Shown here one piece after another: positions 34,415-44,900 of a stretch of DNA of 64,000 bases. Source of the stretch: Bacteroides sp. OM05-12 (GTDB taxonomy: Bacteria > Bacteroidota > Bacteroidia > Bacteroidales > Bacteroidaceae); the NCBI RefSeq assembly GCF_003438995.1, contig NZ_QSUN01000002.1, forward strand, positions 124,001 to 188,000. The letters are read 5' to 3'. Every line of letters begins with the position of its first letter. Position 1 is the stretch's first letter. The notes below the pieces were generated by a model, which was not told the origin of the DNA, did not search any database, and saw only the letters and a list, made by a program, of their open reading frames with translations. A program made the translations under genes and the position numbers.

Positions 34415-35680
34415 ATGGATATTATTTTTAATATATTAATTGTATTATCATTCCTTGTAGAGTCAGCTGTGCTTGTATATTGTGAAAAGTGCATCTGGAA
34501 GACACTTTATACGCCTTTGAATTTTTTGATATTGCCTTATATTTTAGTATTGTTCATAACTATTCTTATCTCTGGAAGGTTTGGATTTGTTGAGTTCTAT
34601 TATCCTACTATATTGCTTTGGAATGTTGGGCTACTTGTCTTTTTTATACCGAGTTTTGTACTAGGTTTTTTATTTAATAAAAAATATAATCTGCTTAGTT
34701 TACAGAAAAAAGGTTTTGCAGTATCTTTTCAATTTGACAAGGTAGCTCAAGTATTTATAATATTGTTAATTCTTTTATTTTTATTTCGCCTTTATTCTTT
34801 GTTCGGATCATCAGAGTTTATTATTGGATCGGATGAGTTTGCCGAAGAGTTCTGTGCCGGAATTTGGGGACATCTCCGTATATTAACTATGCCACTTTTA
34901 ATCTTGCTGATTTTTTTAGTTGATAAAAAGCATAAGATATATTGGCTATACATTATTGTTTTCTTAATAATCAATATGATATATCAGGTAAAAGGGTGGG
35001 TTATTATTCCTTGTATTGCCGGAATAACATTAAGATTATATACAAAGAAAATGAGATTGAAGTTTTCTTTGTTATTGAAAGTTTTGTTGGTGGGATTTAT
35101 TTTCTTTCAGTTCTCATACTTTTTAATCTTAGTCGTTGCGGGAGATGGGCAGTTTAATATTGATTTTATAGATGAAATATCAATGCACTTTTTGCATTAT
35201 TTTACCAGTGGAACTTATGGGTTAAGTATGGATGCGGAATTAGGCTTCCCGGATCAACGTCCTATTGATTATGTATTAGTACCGTTTTTCAACATTGCAT
35301 ATAGTTTTACGGGAGATGATTTTGTCTCACCAATAAATCCGCTTTATCTTAATCCGGGATGGGCTTTGACTAATGTACGAACGTTTTTCGGAACATTATT
35401 TATAAATACTACCATATTGCAAGCTGTTATTTATTTATTGGTTTTGAGTTTTATTTCTTATGGATTAAACATATTGTCTATTTTATCAAAAAATATAATG
35501 ATCAGTACAATCTACATATTTATTTGTTCTTTATTATGTATGGGCTGGTTTGAATTTTATTTTTTCCATCTGGATATAATAGAAATTCCGCTGATACTAT
35601 TGGTTTTTCTATTCCTGCAAAAGGCTAAATCAGCTTTTTCTGTAAATACTGTTTTTATCAATAGAAATAAATTGACGTAG
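34415..35680 (+). CDS. O-antigen/oligosaccharide repeat-unit polymerase (Wzy-like)
   Basis: A 421-residue protein with about 10-12 transmembrane segments and one large external loop (about residues 245-330), the Wzy polymerase layout. Such proteins are poorly conserved, so the call rests on topology, hydrophobicity and position between flippase/transferases and the finishing genes. It begins 27 bp after the preceding gene. Very AT-rich. Confidence 0.75.
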   Translation: MDIIFNILIVLSFLVESAVLVYCEKCIWKTLYTPLNFLILPYILVLFITILISGRFGFVEFYYPTILLWNVGLLVFFIPSFVLGFLFNKKYNLLSLQKKGFAVSFQFDKVAQVFIILLILLFLFRLYSLFGSSEFIIGSDEFAEEFCAGIWGHLRILTMPLLILLIFLVDKKHKIYWLYIIVFLIINMIYQVKGWVIIPCIAGITLRLYTKKMRLKFSLLLKVLLVGFIFFQFSYFLILVVAGDGQFNIDFIDEISMHFLHYFTSGTYGLSMDAELGFPDQRPIDYVLVPFFNIAYSFTGDDFVSPINPLYLNPGWALTNVRTFFGTLFINTTILQAVIYLLVLSFISYGLNILSILSKNIMISTIYIFICSLLCMGWFEFYFFHLDIIEIPLILLVFLFLQKAKSAFSVNTVFINRNKLT

Positions 35681-35731
35681 AAGTACAGAGGGCATTAACT
35701 TGACATGCATTAGATAGAATATAATAAAAAT

Positions 35732-35800
35732 ATGGGAAAATTAGAAATAGCAATTGTTGGTACCGGCTGCGTAGGCTTAGTCTCAGCATTATATATTTAA
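35732..35800 (+). pseudogene. N-terminal remnant of a UDP-sugar dehydrogenase gene
   Basis: A 22-codon frame from ATG to TAA whose product contains IAIVGTGCVGLVSALYI. This is the Rossmann NAD-binding start (GxGxxG) characteristic of UDP-glucose/GDP-mannose 6-dehydrogenases. The remaining roughly 400 codons are absent and the next glycosyltransferase begins 7 bp later. I infer a deletion scar from an ancestral operon that made a uronic acid. Confidence 0.75.
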
Positions 35801-35807
35801 AATTTGG

Positions 35808-36833
35808 ATGATGAATACACATTTTGTTTCTGTAGTTTGTCCTGTCTATAATGAAGAAAAGTTTATCGCTAATTGCATAAATTCAATTATCCGGCAAGAT
35901 TATCCGAAAGAATATATGGAAGTGTTTTTGGTAGATGGGATGAGTTCGGATCTTACTCGTTCTATAATAATGGATTATGTAAATAGATATTCTTTTATTC
36001 ATTTATTGGATAATCCTGATAAAATAGTGCCTCCCGCATTAAACATTGGGATTCGAAAAGCCAAGGGAGATGTTCTTATCCGTATAGATGGTCATTGTAC
36101 TTATCCGGTTAACTATATCTCTGTATTAGTTCGGAATTTGTATGAGTTGGGAGCCGATAATGTTGGTGCTGTGTGGAATACTTTACCGGCAAAGAATACT
36201 TCTCTATGCAAAGCTATTGCAGTAGGAGTAAGTCATAAATTCGGCATCGGAAATTCATTACATAAAGTCGGAGTGAAAGATATAACCGAAACGGATACCG
36301 TTCCTTTTGGCTGTTTCAGAAAAGATATATTTGATAGAATCGGGGAGTTTGATGAAGAATTGATTCGAAATCAGGATGATGAATTCAATGCTCGTATTAT
36401 CAAGAATGGAGGGAAAATTTATTTGATACCGGATTTGGTAATAGATTATTATGCGCGCGACAGTATTTATAAAGTATCTAAGATGTTTTATCAGTATGGT
36501 CTTTTCAAACCGTTGGTTAATAAAAAACTAGGCTTTCCTGCAACGTTGCGTCAGTTTTTTCCTCTTTTATTTGTGGTAGGATTAATTCTTGGTGGTTTGC
36601 TAAGTCTTTTTCTTTTATCGGTACGATATATTTATGTAGTAGTTTTATTGCTTTATTTATTGATATCTTTGTCCTTTTCTTTAATAGAGAGTTTGAAACA
36701 CAAAGATTGGCGTTTGTTGTTTTTTCTTCCGTGGATATTTTTGGTGATCCATATTAGTTATGGATGGGGATATTTGCATGGAATTTATAAAATATTGAAA
36801 AGAGAATCTTTTTGTGTACATTCGAATAGATAA
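35808..36833 (+). CDS. Glycosyltransferase family 2 protein with C-terminal membrane segments
   Basis: A 341-residue GT-A enzyme beginning FVSVVCPVYNEEKFIANCI, with VFLVDGMSSD, the VLIRIDGHCTYP acidic motif near residue 93 and NQDDEFNARI near 197, as in succinoglycan ExoA-type transferases. Two or three hydrophobic helices lie at about 250-325. The immediately preceding dehydrogenase remnant suggests the junction was made by recombination. Confidence 0.88.
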   Translation: MMNTHFVSVVCPVYNEEKFIANCINSIIRQDYPKEYMEVFLVDGMSSDLTRSIIMDYVNRYSFIHLLDNPDKIVPPALNIGIRKAKGDVLIRIDGHCTYPVNYISVLVRNLYELGADNVGAVWNTLPAKNTSLCKAIAVGVSHKFGIGNSLHKVGVKDITETDTVPFGCFRKDIFDRIGEFDEELIRNQDDEFNARIIKNGGKIYLIPDLVIDYYARDSIYKVSKMFYQYGLFKPLVNKKLGFPATLRQFFPLLFVVGLILGGLLSLFLLSVRYIYVVVLLLYLLISLSFSLIESLKHKDWRLLFFLPWIFLVIHISYGWGYLHGIYKILKRESFCVHSNR

Positions 36834-36848
36834 TTAAATGAAGAATTT

Positions 36849-38060
36849 ATGAAAATACCATTTTCACCACCTTATATAGACGAGGCGGTTATCAACGAAG
36901 TCGTTGATTCGTTAAAGTCAGGCTGGATTACTTCCGGTCCGAAAGTAAAGGCTTTGGAAGAAGAGATTAAAAACTTCTCAGGAGCTAAATCCGTGCTTTG
37001 CGTAAATTCATGGACGTCAGGTGCTATTATGATGTTGCGTTGGCTGGGAGTGAAAGAAGGAGACGAAGTAATTGTTCCTGCTTATACGTACAGTGCCACG
37101 GCTTTGGCTGTTCTTCATGCAGGTGCAAAACCTGTAATGGTGGATTCCGGTAAAGACTTCAATATATCTGTTGATGCGATCAGGCAAGCTATTACTCCGA
37201 GAACAAAAGCGATTATACCGGTAGATATAGCCGGATTTCCGTGTGATTATGACCGTATTATGTCGTTAGTGCAAGAGCAATCGATTAGGGATTTATTTCA
37301 GCCTACTTCTCCGGCTCAGAAACAATTGGGACGGATTCTGGTGCTGAATGATGCTGCTCATTCATTGGGTGCTCGCTATAGTACAAAAATGCGAACCGGT
37401 TGTGAGACGGATATTGCCATATTCTCTTTGCATGCGGTGAAAAATGTAACTACAGCAGAGGGAGGAGCTATTTGTTTCAATCTTCCTGCACCGTTTGACA
37501 ATGAAGCTCTTTATGCTGAAATGCGTATGATGAGTTTGAATTGCCAGACAAAGGATGCTTTCTCCAAGTCTAAAGCCGGAGGATGGCGATATGATATTGT
37601 AGGTATGGGGATGAAAATAAATATGGCGGATGTGAATGCTGCCATTGGTTTAGCCCAAATACGTGAATATCCGGAGTTGTTGAAAGAGAGAAAACGGATA
37701 TTCAATTCTTATTCCGATGCTTTCTCCAAATGTGATTGGGCTATTGTTCCTCCGTCGGTGCAGGGGGAGAAGGAAAGTTCCTATCATATCTATGCGTTAA
37801 GGGTTAAGAACTGTACGGAGGAACAACGTGATGCTATGATTGATGAAATAGCAAAGAGTGAAGTAGCGGTAAATGTACATTTTATTCCGATGCCTATGCT
37901 TTCTTTCTTCCGTGAACAGGGATATGATATAAAAGATTATCCGCAAGCGTATGATAATTATAAGTGTGAAATATCGCTGCCCATTTATCCGCAGCTGGAC
38001 GATGAGAAAGTAGATTTTATTATACAGACTGTAATCAAAGCGCATGATACGATTTTTTGA
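36849..38060 (+). CDS. DegT/DnrJ/EryC1/StrS-type sugar aminotransferase
   Basis: PLP-dependent aminotransferase of 403 residues, making an amino sugar (usually from a UDP-4-keto sugar) for the polymer. The lysine that binds PLP lies in IFSLHAVKNVTTAEGGAICF, and VPAYTYSATALAVLHAGAKPVMVD and the DAAHSLGARY motif are typical. It overlaps the next gene by 17 bp. A matching 4,6-dehydratase is not in this window and would have to be supplied elsewhere. Confidence 0.92.
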   Translation: MKIPFSPPYIDEAVINEVVDSLKSGWITSGPKVKALEEEIKNFSGAKSVLCVNSWTSGAIMMLRWLGVKEGDEVIVPAYTYSATALAVLHAGAKPVMVDSGKDFNISVDAIRQAITPRTKAIIPVDIAGFPCDYDRIMSLVQEQSIRDLFQPTSPAQKQLGRILVLNDAAHSLGARYSTKMRTGCETDIAIFSLHAVKNVTTAEGGAICFNLPAPFDNEALYAEMRMMSLNCQTKDAFSKSKAGGWRYDIVGMGMKINMADVNAAIGLAQIREYPELLKERKRIFNSYSDAFSKCDWAIVPPSVQGEKESSYHIYALRVKNCTEEQRDAMIDEIAKSEVAVNVHFIPMPMLSFFREQGYDIKDYPQAYDNYKCEISLPIYPQLDDEKVDFIIQTVIKAHDTIF

Positions 38061-38631
38061 TGTTGTATTCTCATTCATTGGTATTGCGTTGCTTTCACCT
38101 TTGTTTGTCGTATTATATATAGCTATTTGTCTTGAGAGTAAGGGCGGTGGCATATATAGTCAGACAAGAGTGGGGAAAGAAGGAAGGGATTTTAAGTTAT
38201 TTAAATTTCGTTCGATGCGTATCGGCTCGGATAAAAAAGGATTGATTACCGTTGGTGGGCGTGATCCCAGAGTGACACGAACCGGATTTTTTATCCGTAA
38301 GTATAAACTGGATGAATTGCCGCAGTTGTTTAATGTTTTGATTGGTGATATGAGTATAGTCGGCCCCAGGCCGGAGGTGCGTAAGTATGTGGATTTATAT
38401 ACGGATGAACAAAGAAAAGTATTGTCCGTTCGTCCTGGAATAACGGATTATGCTTCTATCGAGTATGTTGATGAGAATGTAATCCTGGGGCAGGCGGAAG
38501 ATCCGGAAAAAGCTTATATTGAAACAATTCTTCCGGATAAGATAAGATATAATATGAAATATATCAATCATCAGTGTCCTCAGGAATATTTTAAGATTAT
38601 CTTTTTGACTTTATATCACATTATAAAATAA
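38044..38631 (+). CDS. Initiating sugar phosphate transferase (small PGT)
   Basis: A 195-residue monotopic phosphoglycosyltransferase (PF02397) that transfers a sugar phosphate to undecaprenyl phosphate to start repeat-unit synthesis. It has one N-terminal re-entrant membrane helix (residues 4-25), then KLFKFRSMRIGSD, the catalytic Asp-Glu in KLDELPQLFNVL near residue 97 and DMSIVGPRPE. It is of the minimal PglC size rather than the long WcaJ type. It overlaps the aminotransferase gene by 17 bp. The pair may make and load the same amino sugar, as in PglE-PglC. Confidence 0.93.
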   Translation: MIRFFDVVFSFIGIALLSPLFVVLYIAICLESKGGGIYSQTRVGKEGRDFKLFKFRSMRIGSDKKGLITVGGRDPRVTRTGFFIRKYKLDELPQLFNVLIGDMSIVGPRPEVRKYVDLYTDEQRKVLSVRPGITDYASIEYVDENVILGQAEDPEKAYIETILPDKIRYNMKYINHQCPQEYFKIIFLTLYHIIK

Positions 38632-38637
38632 GAAAAT

Positions 38638-40119
38638 ATGCATGTAAAGAATCGTTTTTTTGTATTTCTTCTATCAATTTCAGTCTCCTTTCCGTTGATG
38701 GCCCAATTTACGAAAGGCATGAATTATTCGGTAGAGACAGGAATAAATTTTAGTGGAGGAGAGCATACCCCTTTATGGTTGACTGCCAATAAACAGGGCC
38801 TATCTTCCATTGAGAAAAATAACGGTTATTTACGGGCCGGTATATTTCGTCCGCTGGAAGATGATAAACACTTTTCATATGGTTTCGGGATAGATTTGGC
38901 CGGTGCTTATCATTTTACGTCGAGTTTTATTGTTCAGCAAGCCTATTTCGATTTGAAGTATCGTTGTCTTGGATTGAGTGTGGGTAGTAAAGAATATGGA
39001 AGTGAACTGAAAAATCAATTGTTAACGAGTGGGGGAATGACCTACTCCGGCAATGCGCGTCCTATCCCTCAGGTTCGTATCGGTATTCCCGAATATACAT
39101 TAATCCCCGGAACAAAAGGGCTGTTTCGTATAAAAGGACACCTTTCTTATGGTATGTTTACGGATGATAATTGGCAGGAAGATTTTGTGACTCCGGGGAA
39201 TAAATACACCGAACATGTCCTTTACCATTCTAAAGCACTTTTCGTTAAGCTGGGAGATTATAAGAAATTTCCTTTAGTGTTTGAAGGTGGGATTGAGATG
39301 CAGGCACAATTTGGTGGAAACGCATTCAATGTAGAATACATGGGAGAAAAGAAATATATAGATATGCCTAATAAGCTTGAAGACTTTTTCAAGGTATTAA
39401 TACCTTCCGGTGGAGACTCTTCAACTCCAATGGGAGAGCAGACGAATGTTTACGGTAATCATGTAGGTAGCTGGAACTTCTCGTTGGGCTATCAGCTGGA
39501 GGATTGGAATGCACGGGTGTATTATGAACATTTTTTTGAGGATGCTTCTCAAATGTGGGGCGAATACGGATGGAAAGACTGTTTGGCGGGAGTGGAGATT
39601 ACTTTCCCGAAAAATCGCTTTATCAGCAGCTTTGTTTATGAATATATAGGAACAAAGGATCAGTCGGGGCCTATATTCCATGATAAGACTCCGGAAATAC
39701 CAGATCAGGTCAGTGCTGTGGATGAGTATTATAATCATTATATCTATACCGGATGGCAGCATTGGGGAATGGGTATCGGCAATCCGTTGATTGTAGCTCC
39801 TTTGTATAATAATGGAGATATTCGATTTATGAGTAATCGTATTAAAGGGCATCATGTGGGATTTATGGGGCAGCCTATGGCAGACTTAGGTTATCGGGTA
39901 TTATTCTCTTATACCAAAAACTGGGGAGGCTACAAAGAACCTTTCAGTGAGGTGAAAGATAATATCAATGGATTGCTGGAAGTGACTTATAAACCGCATC
40001 AGTTAAAGAACTGGGATTTTGTAGCGTCTTTGGCTTTTGATGCGGGAGATTTATTGGGAAAGAGTGCCGGCAGTATGATTACGGTGCGTAAGACGGGGCT
40101 ATTGACAAAATCGAAATAG
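38638..40119 (+). CDS. Capsule assembly Wzi family outer-membrane protein
   Basis: A 493-residue protein with signal peptide (to about residue 22, PLMAQ) and beta-barrel strands. The early motif FSGGEHTPLWLTANKQGLSS and the barrel region with GWQHWGMGIGNPLI are characteristic of the Bacteroidota Wzi-like family (PF14052). It probably anchors or organises exported polysaccharide at the surface. Last gene of the operon, 6 bp after the transferase. Confidence 0.88.
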   Translation: MHVKNRFFVFLLSISVSFPLMAQFTKGMNYSVETGINFSGGEHTPLWLTANKQGLSSIEKNNGYLRAGIFRPLEDDKHFSYGFGIDLAGAYHFTSSFIVQQAYFDLKYRCLGLSVGSKEYGSELKNQLLTSGGMTYSGNARPIPQVRIGIPEYTLIPGTKGLFRIKGHLSYGMFTDDNWQEDFVTPGNKYTEHVLYHSKALFVKLGDYKKFPLVFEGGIEMQAQFGGNAFNVEYMGEKKYIDMPNKLEDFFKVLIPSGGDSSTPMGEQTNVYGNHVGSWNFSLGYQLEDWNARVYYEHFFEDASQMWGEYGWKDCLAGVEITFPKNRFISSFVYEYIGTKDQSGPIFHDKTPEIPDQVSAVDEYYNHYIYTGWQHWGMGIGNPLIVAPLYNNGDIRFMSNRIKGHHVGFMGQPMADLGYRVLFSYTKNWGGYKEPFSEVKDNINGLLEVTYKPHQLKNWDFVASLAFDAGDLLGKSAGSMITVRKTGLLTKSK

Positions 40120-40138
40120 ATTATTAATTAGTAATAGC

Positions 40139-40169
40139 TTGATAATGTCGATGAGTTTTTTTATTTTTG
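40139..40169 (+). promoter_or_regulatory. Promoter of the PI-PLC-like gene
   Basis: TTG (40139-40141), 20-base spacer, TATTTTTG (40162-40169): a full Bacteroidota promoter match 28 bp before the start codon, separating this gene from the exopolysaccharide operon. Confidence 0.7.
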
Positions 40170-40197
40170 CTCATAATTTTAATAAAAAATTCTCAAA

Positions 40198-41022
40198 ATG
40201 GAAAAGAAAGGTATAGTAGGATTGTGTTTTATCTTATTGACTTTAGGTATATCTACCGCTAGTGCACAATCGGGAAGAAAACTGGGTACGCACAACTCCA
40301 TGACTTACATGAAGCCGTGTGGAGATGCCAAGATGTTGGCGATGTGGCCGTTTGCCAAGTGCCAGAGTATGGATTACAAAGAACAATATGATTTTGGTGT
40401 TCGTTTCTATGACTTGAGGATTCGTTTCATTGACGGTACTCCTTATTTTGCTCATGGTGAAGTGGAGTTCTGTGACGTAGATGCTTATACCGTACTCGAT
40501 TATTTGAATTCAAAGGGCGACTGTGCCGTTAATCTGGTACTTGAAAATTCGAGTAAAATAGGTACGGGACAGAATGACCCATTTATTGCGCTTTGCAAAG
40601 AGAGTTTGGAGAAATATAAAAATATACATTTCACAGGTGGATGGGCTAAATATCCGGGTGACCATCCCGTTGTTTTCCAATTTGACACTCCGGGGGTGAA
40701 TCGTGATGAGAAATATAAAGTCTTCACACTATTGAATGAGGCATTGGATGAAGTAAAGAGTAAAAAATCTTCGGGACTGAAGAAAATCGGTGCCGGAGTG
40801 ACAGAGTTTGCTCAACGTCCGGAAGGTTTTGCCGAATCGGATAATCCGGGTTATTGGAGTGAATGGTTGGCAGATCCAGCCAAAGAAAATGTGATTCTGA
40901 TGTTGGACTTTCCGGAAAAGGGTGCGCCGGATGAATGGGTAAAAGCTCATTCCGGTAGTAGCAATACTAATTCCGATACGACGACTAAAGTCAACAATTT
41001 GTTGAAGAAACTAAAGAAGTAA
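40198..41022 (+). CDS. Secreted phosphatidylinositol-specific phospholipase C-like protein
   Basis: A 274-residue protein with signal peptide (to about residue 24, TASAQ) and a PI-PLC X domain. The first catalytic His is in KLGTHNSMTYM near residue 33, VRFYDLRIRF follows near 69, and the second His is in PYFAHGEVEF near 84. A Lys-rich tail ends the protein. Bacterial members cleave phosphatidylinositol or GPI anchors; the C-terminal half is divergent, so substrate is uncertain. It is transcribed separately from its neighbours. Confidence 0.85.
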   Translation: MEKKGIVGLCFILLTLGISTASAQSGRKLGTHNSMTYMKPCGDAKMLAMWPFAKCQSMDYKEQYDFGVRFYDLRIRFIDGTPYFAHGEVEFCDVDAYTVLDYLNSKGDCAVNLVLENSSKIGTGQNDPFIALCKESLEKYKNIHFTGGWAKYPGDHPVVFQFDTPGVNRDEKYKVFTLLNEALDEVKSKKSSGLKKIGAGVTEFAQRPEGFAESDNPGYWSEWLADPAKENVILMLDFPEKGAPDEWVKAHSGSSNTNSDTTTKVNNLLKKLKK

Positions 41023-41042
41023 TAGTATAAAAAAACAAAGTT

Positions 41043-41075
41043 CGTCCGTATGTTCCCCGAAGAATCATACGGACG
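41043..41075 (+). terminator. Hairpin after the PI-PLC-like gene
   Basis: CGTCCGTATG and CATACGGACG form a perfect 10-bp stem around a 13-base loop, 20 bp after the stop codon. It resembles the family B half-site (CCGTATGTTC). There is no long T-run, so termination is plausible but unproven. Confidence 0.55.
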
Positions 41076-41107
41076 TTCGTTTATAAAGATACGGGAGATT
41101 GTATCAA

Positions 41108-41222
41108 AACTATCTCAATTCCCCCGCTTGAGCGGGGGTAGGGGGGGTGTGACTTTTCCAACAGTTTAATAATCAAAGAAAGATTACACACCCCTTAATC
41201 CCCGCTCAAGCGGGGAAACTTG
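41108..41222. repeat. Palindromic extragenic element, family A copy 2
   Basis: Same orientation and nearly the same sequence as copy 1 at 7142 (AACTATCTCAATT, then the CCCCCGCTTGAGCGGGGG palindrome and the mirrored GGGTGTG/CACACCCC arms), but the right outer arm is degraded. It lies between convergent genes. Confidence 0.85.
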
Positions 41223-41273
41223 GATGCTTTGACTATTGACACATCCCTCCGTACCTTTGATTATGCTTTGTTG

Positions 41274-41690
41274 CTAAAACTTTCTGAGAGTGAGCAGCGT
41301 CTTTTCAGATCTTAATATGAGCTTTTTATCGTCCAGTTTCTCTATTCCGAAACGTTCGGAGGTATTGTTTAAGCCATACACCTGAAGTTGTTCTTTTGTG
41401 GCAAATACAGCATTGTCGGCTTTGAGACGGAAATCATAGACAAACAATGAATCCTGAGTTTGAGTAAAACGTCCCAGATATTCTATGATACCTACTTTTT
41501 GCAATGCGAGTAGGTCAAGTTGAACACTATAAAACAGTCGGTCTTCTTTTGTATCGATTGCATCTTCTCCTACCTTTTCAATCTTCATTAATTGCCACAT
41601 TCCATCCAGACGTCCATTCTTAGGAAGTTTTCCGCAGGATGACATACAAGTGATGACGATGAGGGCAAACAGTACTATTGACTTCTTCAT
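41274..41690 (-). CDS. Small lipocalin-like lipoprotein
   Basis: A 138-residue lipoprotein: signal sequence MKKSIVLFALIVITCMSSCG with lipobox SSC near residue 20, then a beta-rich domain starting GRLDGMWQLMKIEKVG, which resembles the lipocalin-like/DUF4488-type domains common in Bacteroides. Nine extra in-frame codons lie upstream, but the lipoprotein signal fixes the start. Function unknown. It is divergent from susC. Confidence 0.7.
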   Translation of the reverse strand: MKKSIVLFALIVITCMSSCGKLPKNGRLDGMWQLMKIEKVGEDAIDTKEDRLFYSVQLDLLALQKVGIIEYLGRFTQTQDSLFVYDFRLKADNAVFATKEQLQVYGLNNTSERFGIEKLDDKKLILRSEKTLLTLRKF

Positions 41691-41798
41691 TGTTGTCTTT
41701 GTTTCTTTGGGAGGCAAAGATAATGCAAATCAAGAGCAGAATAAAATGAACTTGTTCATTTTTTATGCCGAGGTGCAGCTTATCTTCGCTTTTGGAAG

Positions 41799-41829
41799 CA
41801 AAGATACGATAATTTGTTGTATGAACAAA
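41799..41829 (-). promoter_or_regulatory. Promoter for the lipocalin-like lipoprotein gene
   Basis: On the minus strand, TTTG (41829-41826), 19-base spacer, TATCTTTG (41806-41799): a full consensus promoter. A second TATCTTTG box at 41722-41715 is closer to the start but lacks a -33 element. The 5' UTR from the upstream promoter would be about 100 bases. Confidence 0.6.
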
Positions 41830-41914
41830 TAAAGCAATTTATTCCTGCCTGCGTTAATCTCTGAACAATCCCCGCCTCCCTTTGTTGTGTATCGCAAATA
41901 CTAAAACCTAAATT

Positions 41915-44900
41915 ATGAAGAAATTATTGTTCTTATCTTTGTTGTTTTGCATGGCGGCGGGTGTGCACGCTCAGGGCAATATAACCGTTACCGGGAAGGT
42001 GATGGATGGAGAGATGAATGAACCCATCATCGGAGCAAATATTTTGCAGAGGGGCACGGCACATGGTGCGATAACCGATCTCGATGGAGTTTATTCGATT
42101 AGTGTACCGATGGATGCGGAGCTGGTGTTCTCGTATGTGGGGATGCAGACACAGGTGATACGGGTGGACGGGCGCCACACCATTGACGTGACGATGAAAC
42201 CGGATGCCAAGACACTGGACGAGGTAGTGGTGGTGGGCTACGGCACTTCCCGTAAGCGCGACCTTACCGGATCTATCGTCTCCGTGAAAGGCGATGAGCT
42301 TACCTCCACTCCGGCATCTTCACCCGTGTCGGCTTTGCAGGGGCGTGTGCCGGGCATGAACGTTACTACAACGGGTAGTGCGGGTACGGCTCCGAGCATT
42401 ACGATCCGCGGTATCGGCTCTATGGGAAATTCGAACCCTTATTATATTGTGGACGGGATGTTTACGGATAATATCGATTTTGTGAACCCCAATGACATCG
42501 AGAGCATGGAGGTGCTCAAGGATGCTTCTTCACTGGCTATGTTTGGTGTGAAGGGTGCGAACGGTATCATCATCATTACCACAAAGAAAGGTAAGGAGGG
42601 AAAGGTACTGTTCAATTTTGACAGTTATACGGGCTTTCAGACAGTGATGAAAGGCGACCGTGTGAAGTTGGCGGACGGGAATCAGTTTACGGATTGGTAC
42701 AACGAACTGCTTCGCAACTCTGCCGCCGATATGGGGGAGGGGGCTCCTTCTCCTTTCCTCCCGCAGATAGCGGGCAAGGGTACGGATTGGGTGGACGAGG
42801 TAACCCGCCGGGCCATTATCACCAATCAGTCTTTTAGCGCATCTTCGGCTACGGAGCGCAGTCATTCCTTCTTCAGCTTGGGATATTTCAAGCAAGACGG
42901 TGTAGTGAAGTATGATAATTACCAACGTGTGACGGCTCGTTTCAACACGGATTATTCTTTCAACGACTGGGCTACGGTGGGAGGCAATCTGGCTTTCAGC
43001 TATTGGGATAAGAAGACCAACTCTTTTTCGTCCTACGGGGATATTCTGACCTCTGCCGTTCGTGCGATGCCTACTTATGCGCCTTATGAGGAGAATGGAG
43101 AGTTCATGATGCCGGACCGCTTGGTGCAGGCTCGTGTCAACAATCCCTTGGCGATGGCAAAGACGGGGACGTATGACAACAAGTCGCACGGCTACCGCAT
43201 GATGGGAAATGTGTTTGCCGACATTCGTCCGCTGAAGAAGCTGACGTATCACTTCGGGGCTTATCTGGATTTGGGTATCAACAGTGACAAGCTCTACAAA
43301 GAGAAGTTCCGTTATGATGCCAACTATGAGCAACCGAACTCGTCTCTTCGCCGCAACAACGAGGAGTTTACCACTTTCCAGCAGGAGCATACCCTGACAT
43401 GGGATGACAAGATAGGCGACCACCGCTTTAAGGTGATGGCGGGTTTCACGACCAATTACCAGAGTCAAGACGGCTTTTGGGCTGCACGAGACTCCATCAA
43501 TGTAGCCGGAAACCAGTCTGACCTGCCCGATGAATTTCAGATGTTGGGCATGGGAAAGGTGCAGACCGCTACCAATGGCGACGGTCGTTCCGAAGAGACG
43601 CAGATCTCTTATTTCGGACGTGTGAACTACTCTTATCTCGACCGTTATATTCTCTCGGCCACGCTGCGCAGGGATGGCTCTTCCAAGTTTGCCAAAGGCA
43701 ATCGCTGGGGCACATTCCCGTCGGTAGGTCTGGGCTGGGTGCTTAGTGAAGAGCGTTTTATGAAAGAGAATCTTCCGCGTGTGGACTTCCTGAAGCTGAA
43801 AGGGAGTTGGGGTAAACTGGGTAATGACCGCAGTAGCGGACGTTATGATTACTATCAGTTTGTGAACCCGAACGGTCAGGTGGCGGTGATCGGTAATTCG
43901 TTGATAACCTTGCCGAGCATTACGGCAATGGCAGACCCCGGACTGACGTGGGAGAAGATGGAAGGAACGGAAGTAGGTTTGGAAGGTCAGTTCTTAGGGC
44001 AACGCCTTGCTGCCGAGTTCACTTTCTTCAATCGTGTCACGAGAGACTTTCTTGCGTCTGTTCCCGTTCCCGCAGCTGTGGGCAACGGATATATGATCAG
44101 CAATGCCGGAAGTATGCGCAACCGTGGTTTTGAGTTTGCCGCCAGTTGGAACGGACAGGCAGGTGATATGACCTATACCATCACCGGAAACCTGACTTAT
44201 ACCAAGAATAAGGTGTTGTCTCTGGGCGATGGCAGCGATAAGGTGGATGGCCCGTGCATTACGAAAGTAGGCGAGACCATCGCTTCTTTCTACGGTTATA
44301 AGACGGCGGGCGTATTCCAGACACAGGAGGAGGTGAACGCTTACGTGAATGATAAGGGCGAGAAGATGATGCCGGATGCGAAAGCCGGTGACTTCCGTTT
44401 CAAGGATGTGAACGGTGACGGGGTTGTCAATGAGAAAGACCGTACCATTCTCGGTGCTTATTTTGCTCCGGTCACCTTCGGTGTAAGTGCCAGCTTCCAA
44501 TATCATGGCTTTGACCTGGCGCTGGAATTGGCGGGAGTGGCAGGCAATGATATCTATAACTCCAAGAAAGCCCCTTATAACTTCAACCAGTTCAACTTCC
44601 TCGAAGGATGGAAAGACCGTTGGCATGGTGAAGGTACATCCAATAAATATCCGATCTTGAGCAATCAGCGTCCCGACAATATGCGTGCTTCCGATTTCTT
44701 TGTGGAGAACGGCAGCTATCTCCGCCTGCGTACCTTGCAGCTCGGATATACTTTCCCGCGTGAATGGATGCAGCGGATATACCTGAACAAACTCCGTGTG
44801 TATGTCAATGCACAAAACCTGTTTACCCTCTCGGCATTCAACGGTTGGACACCTGAGGTGGGCGGCAGTCCACTGCGCTCCGGTGTGGACGACGGTGCGC

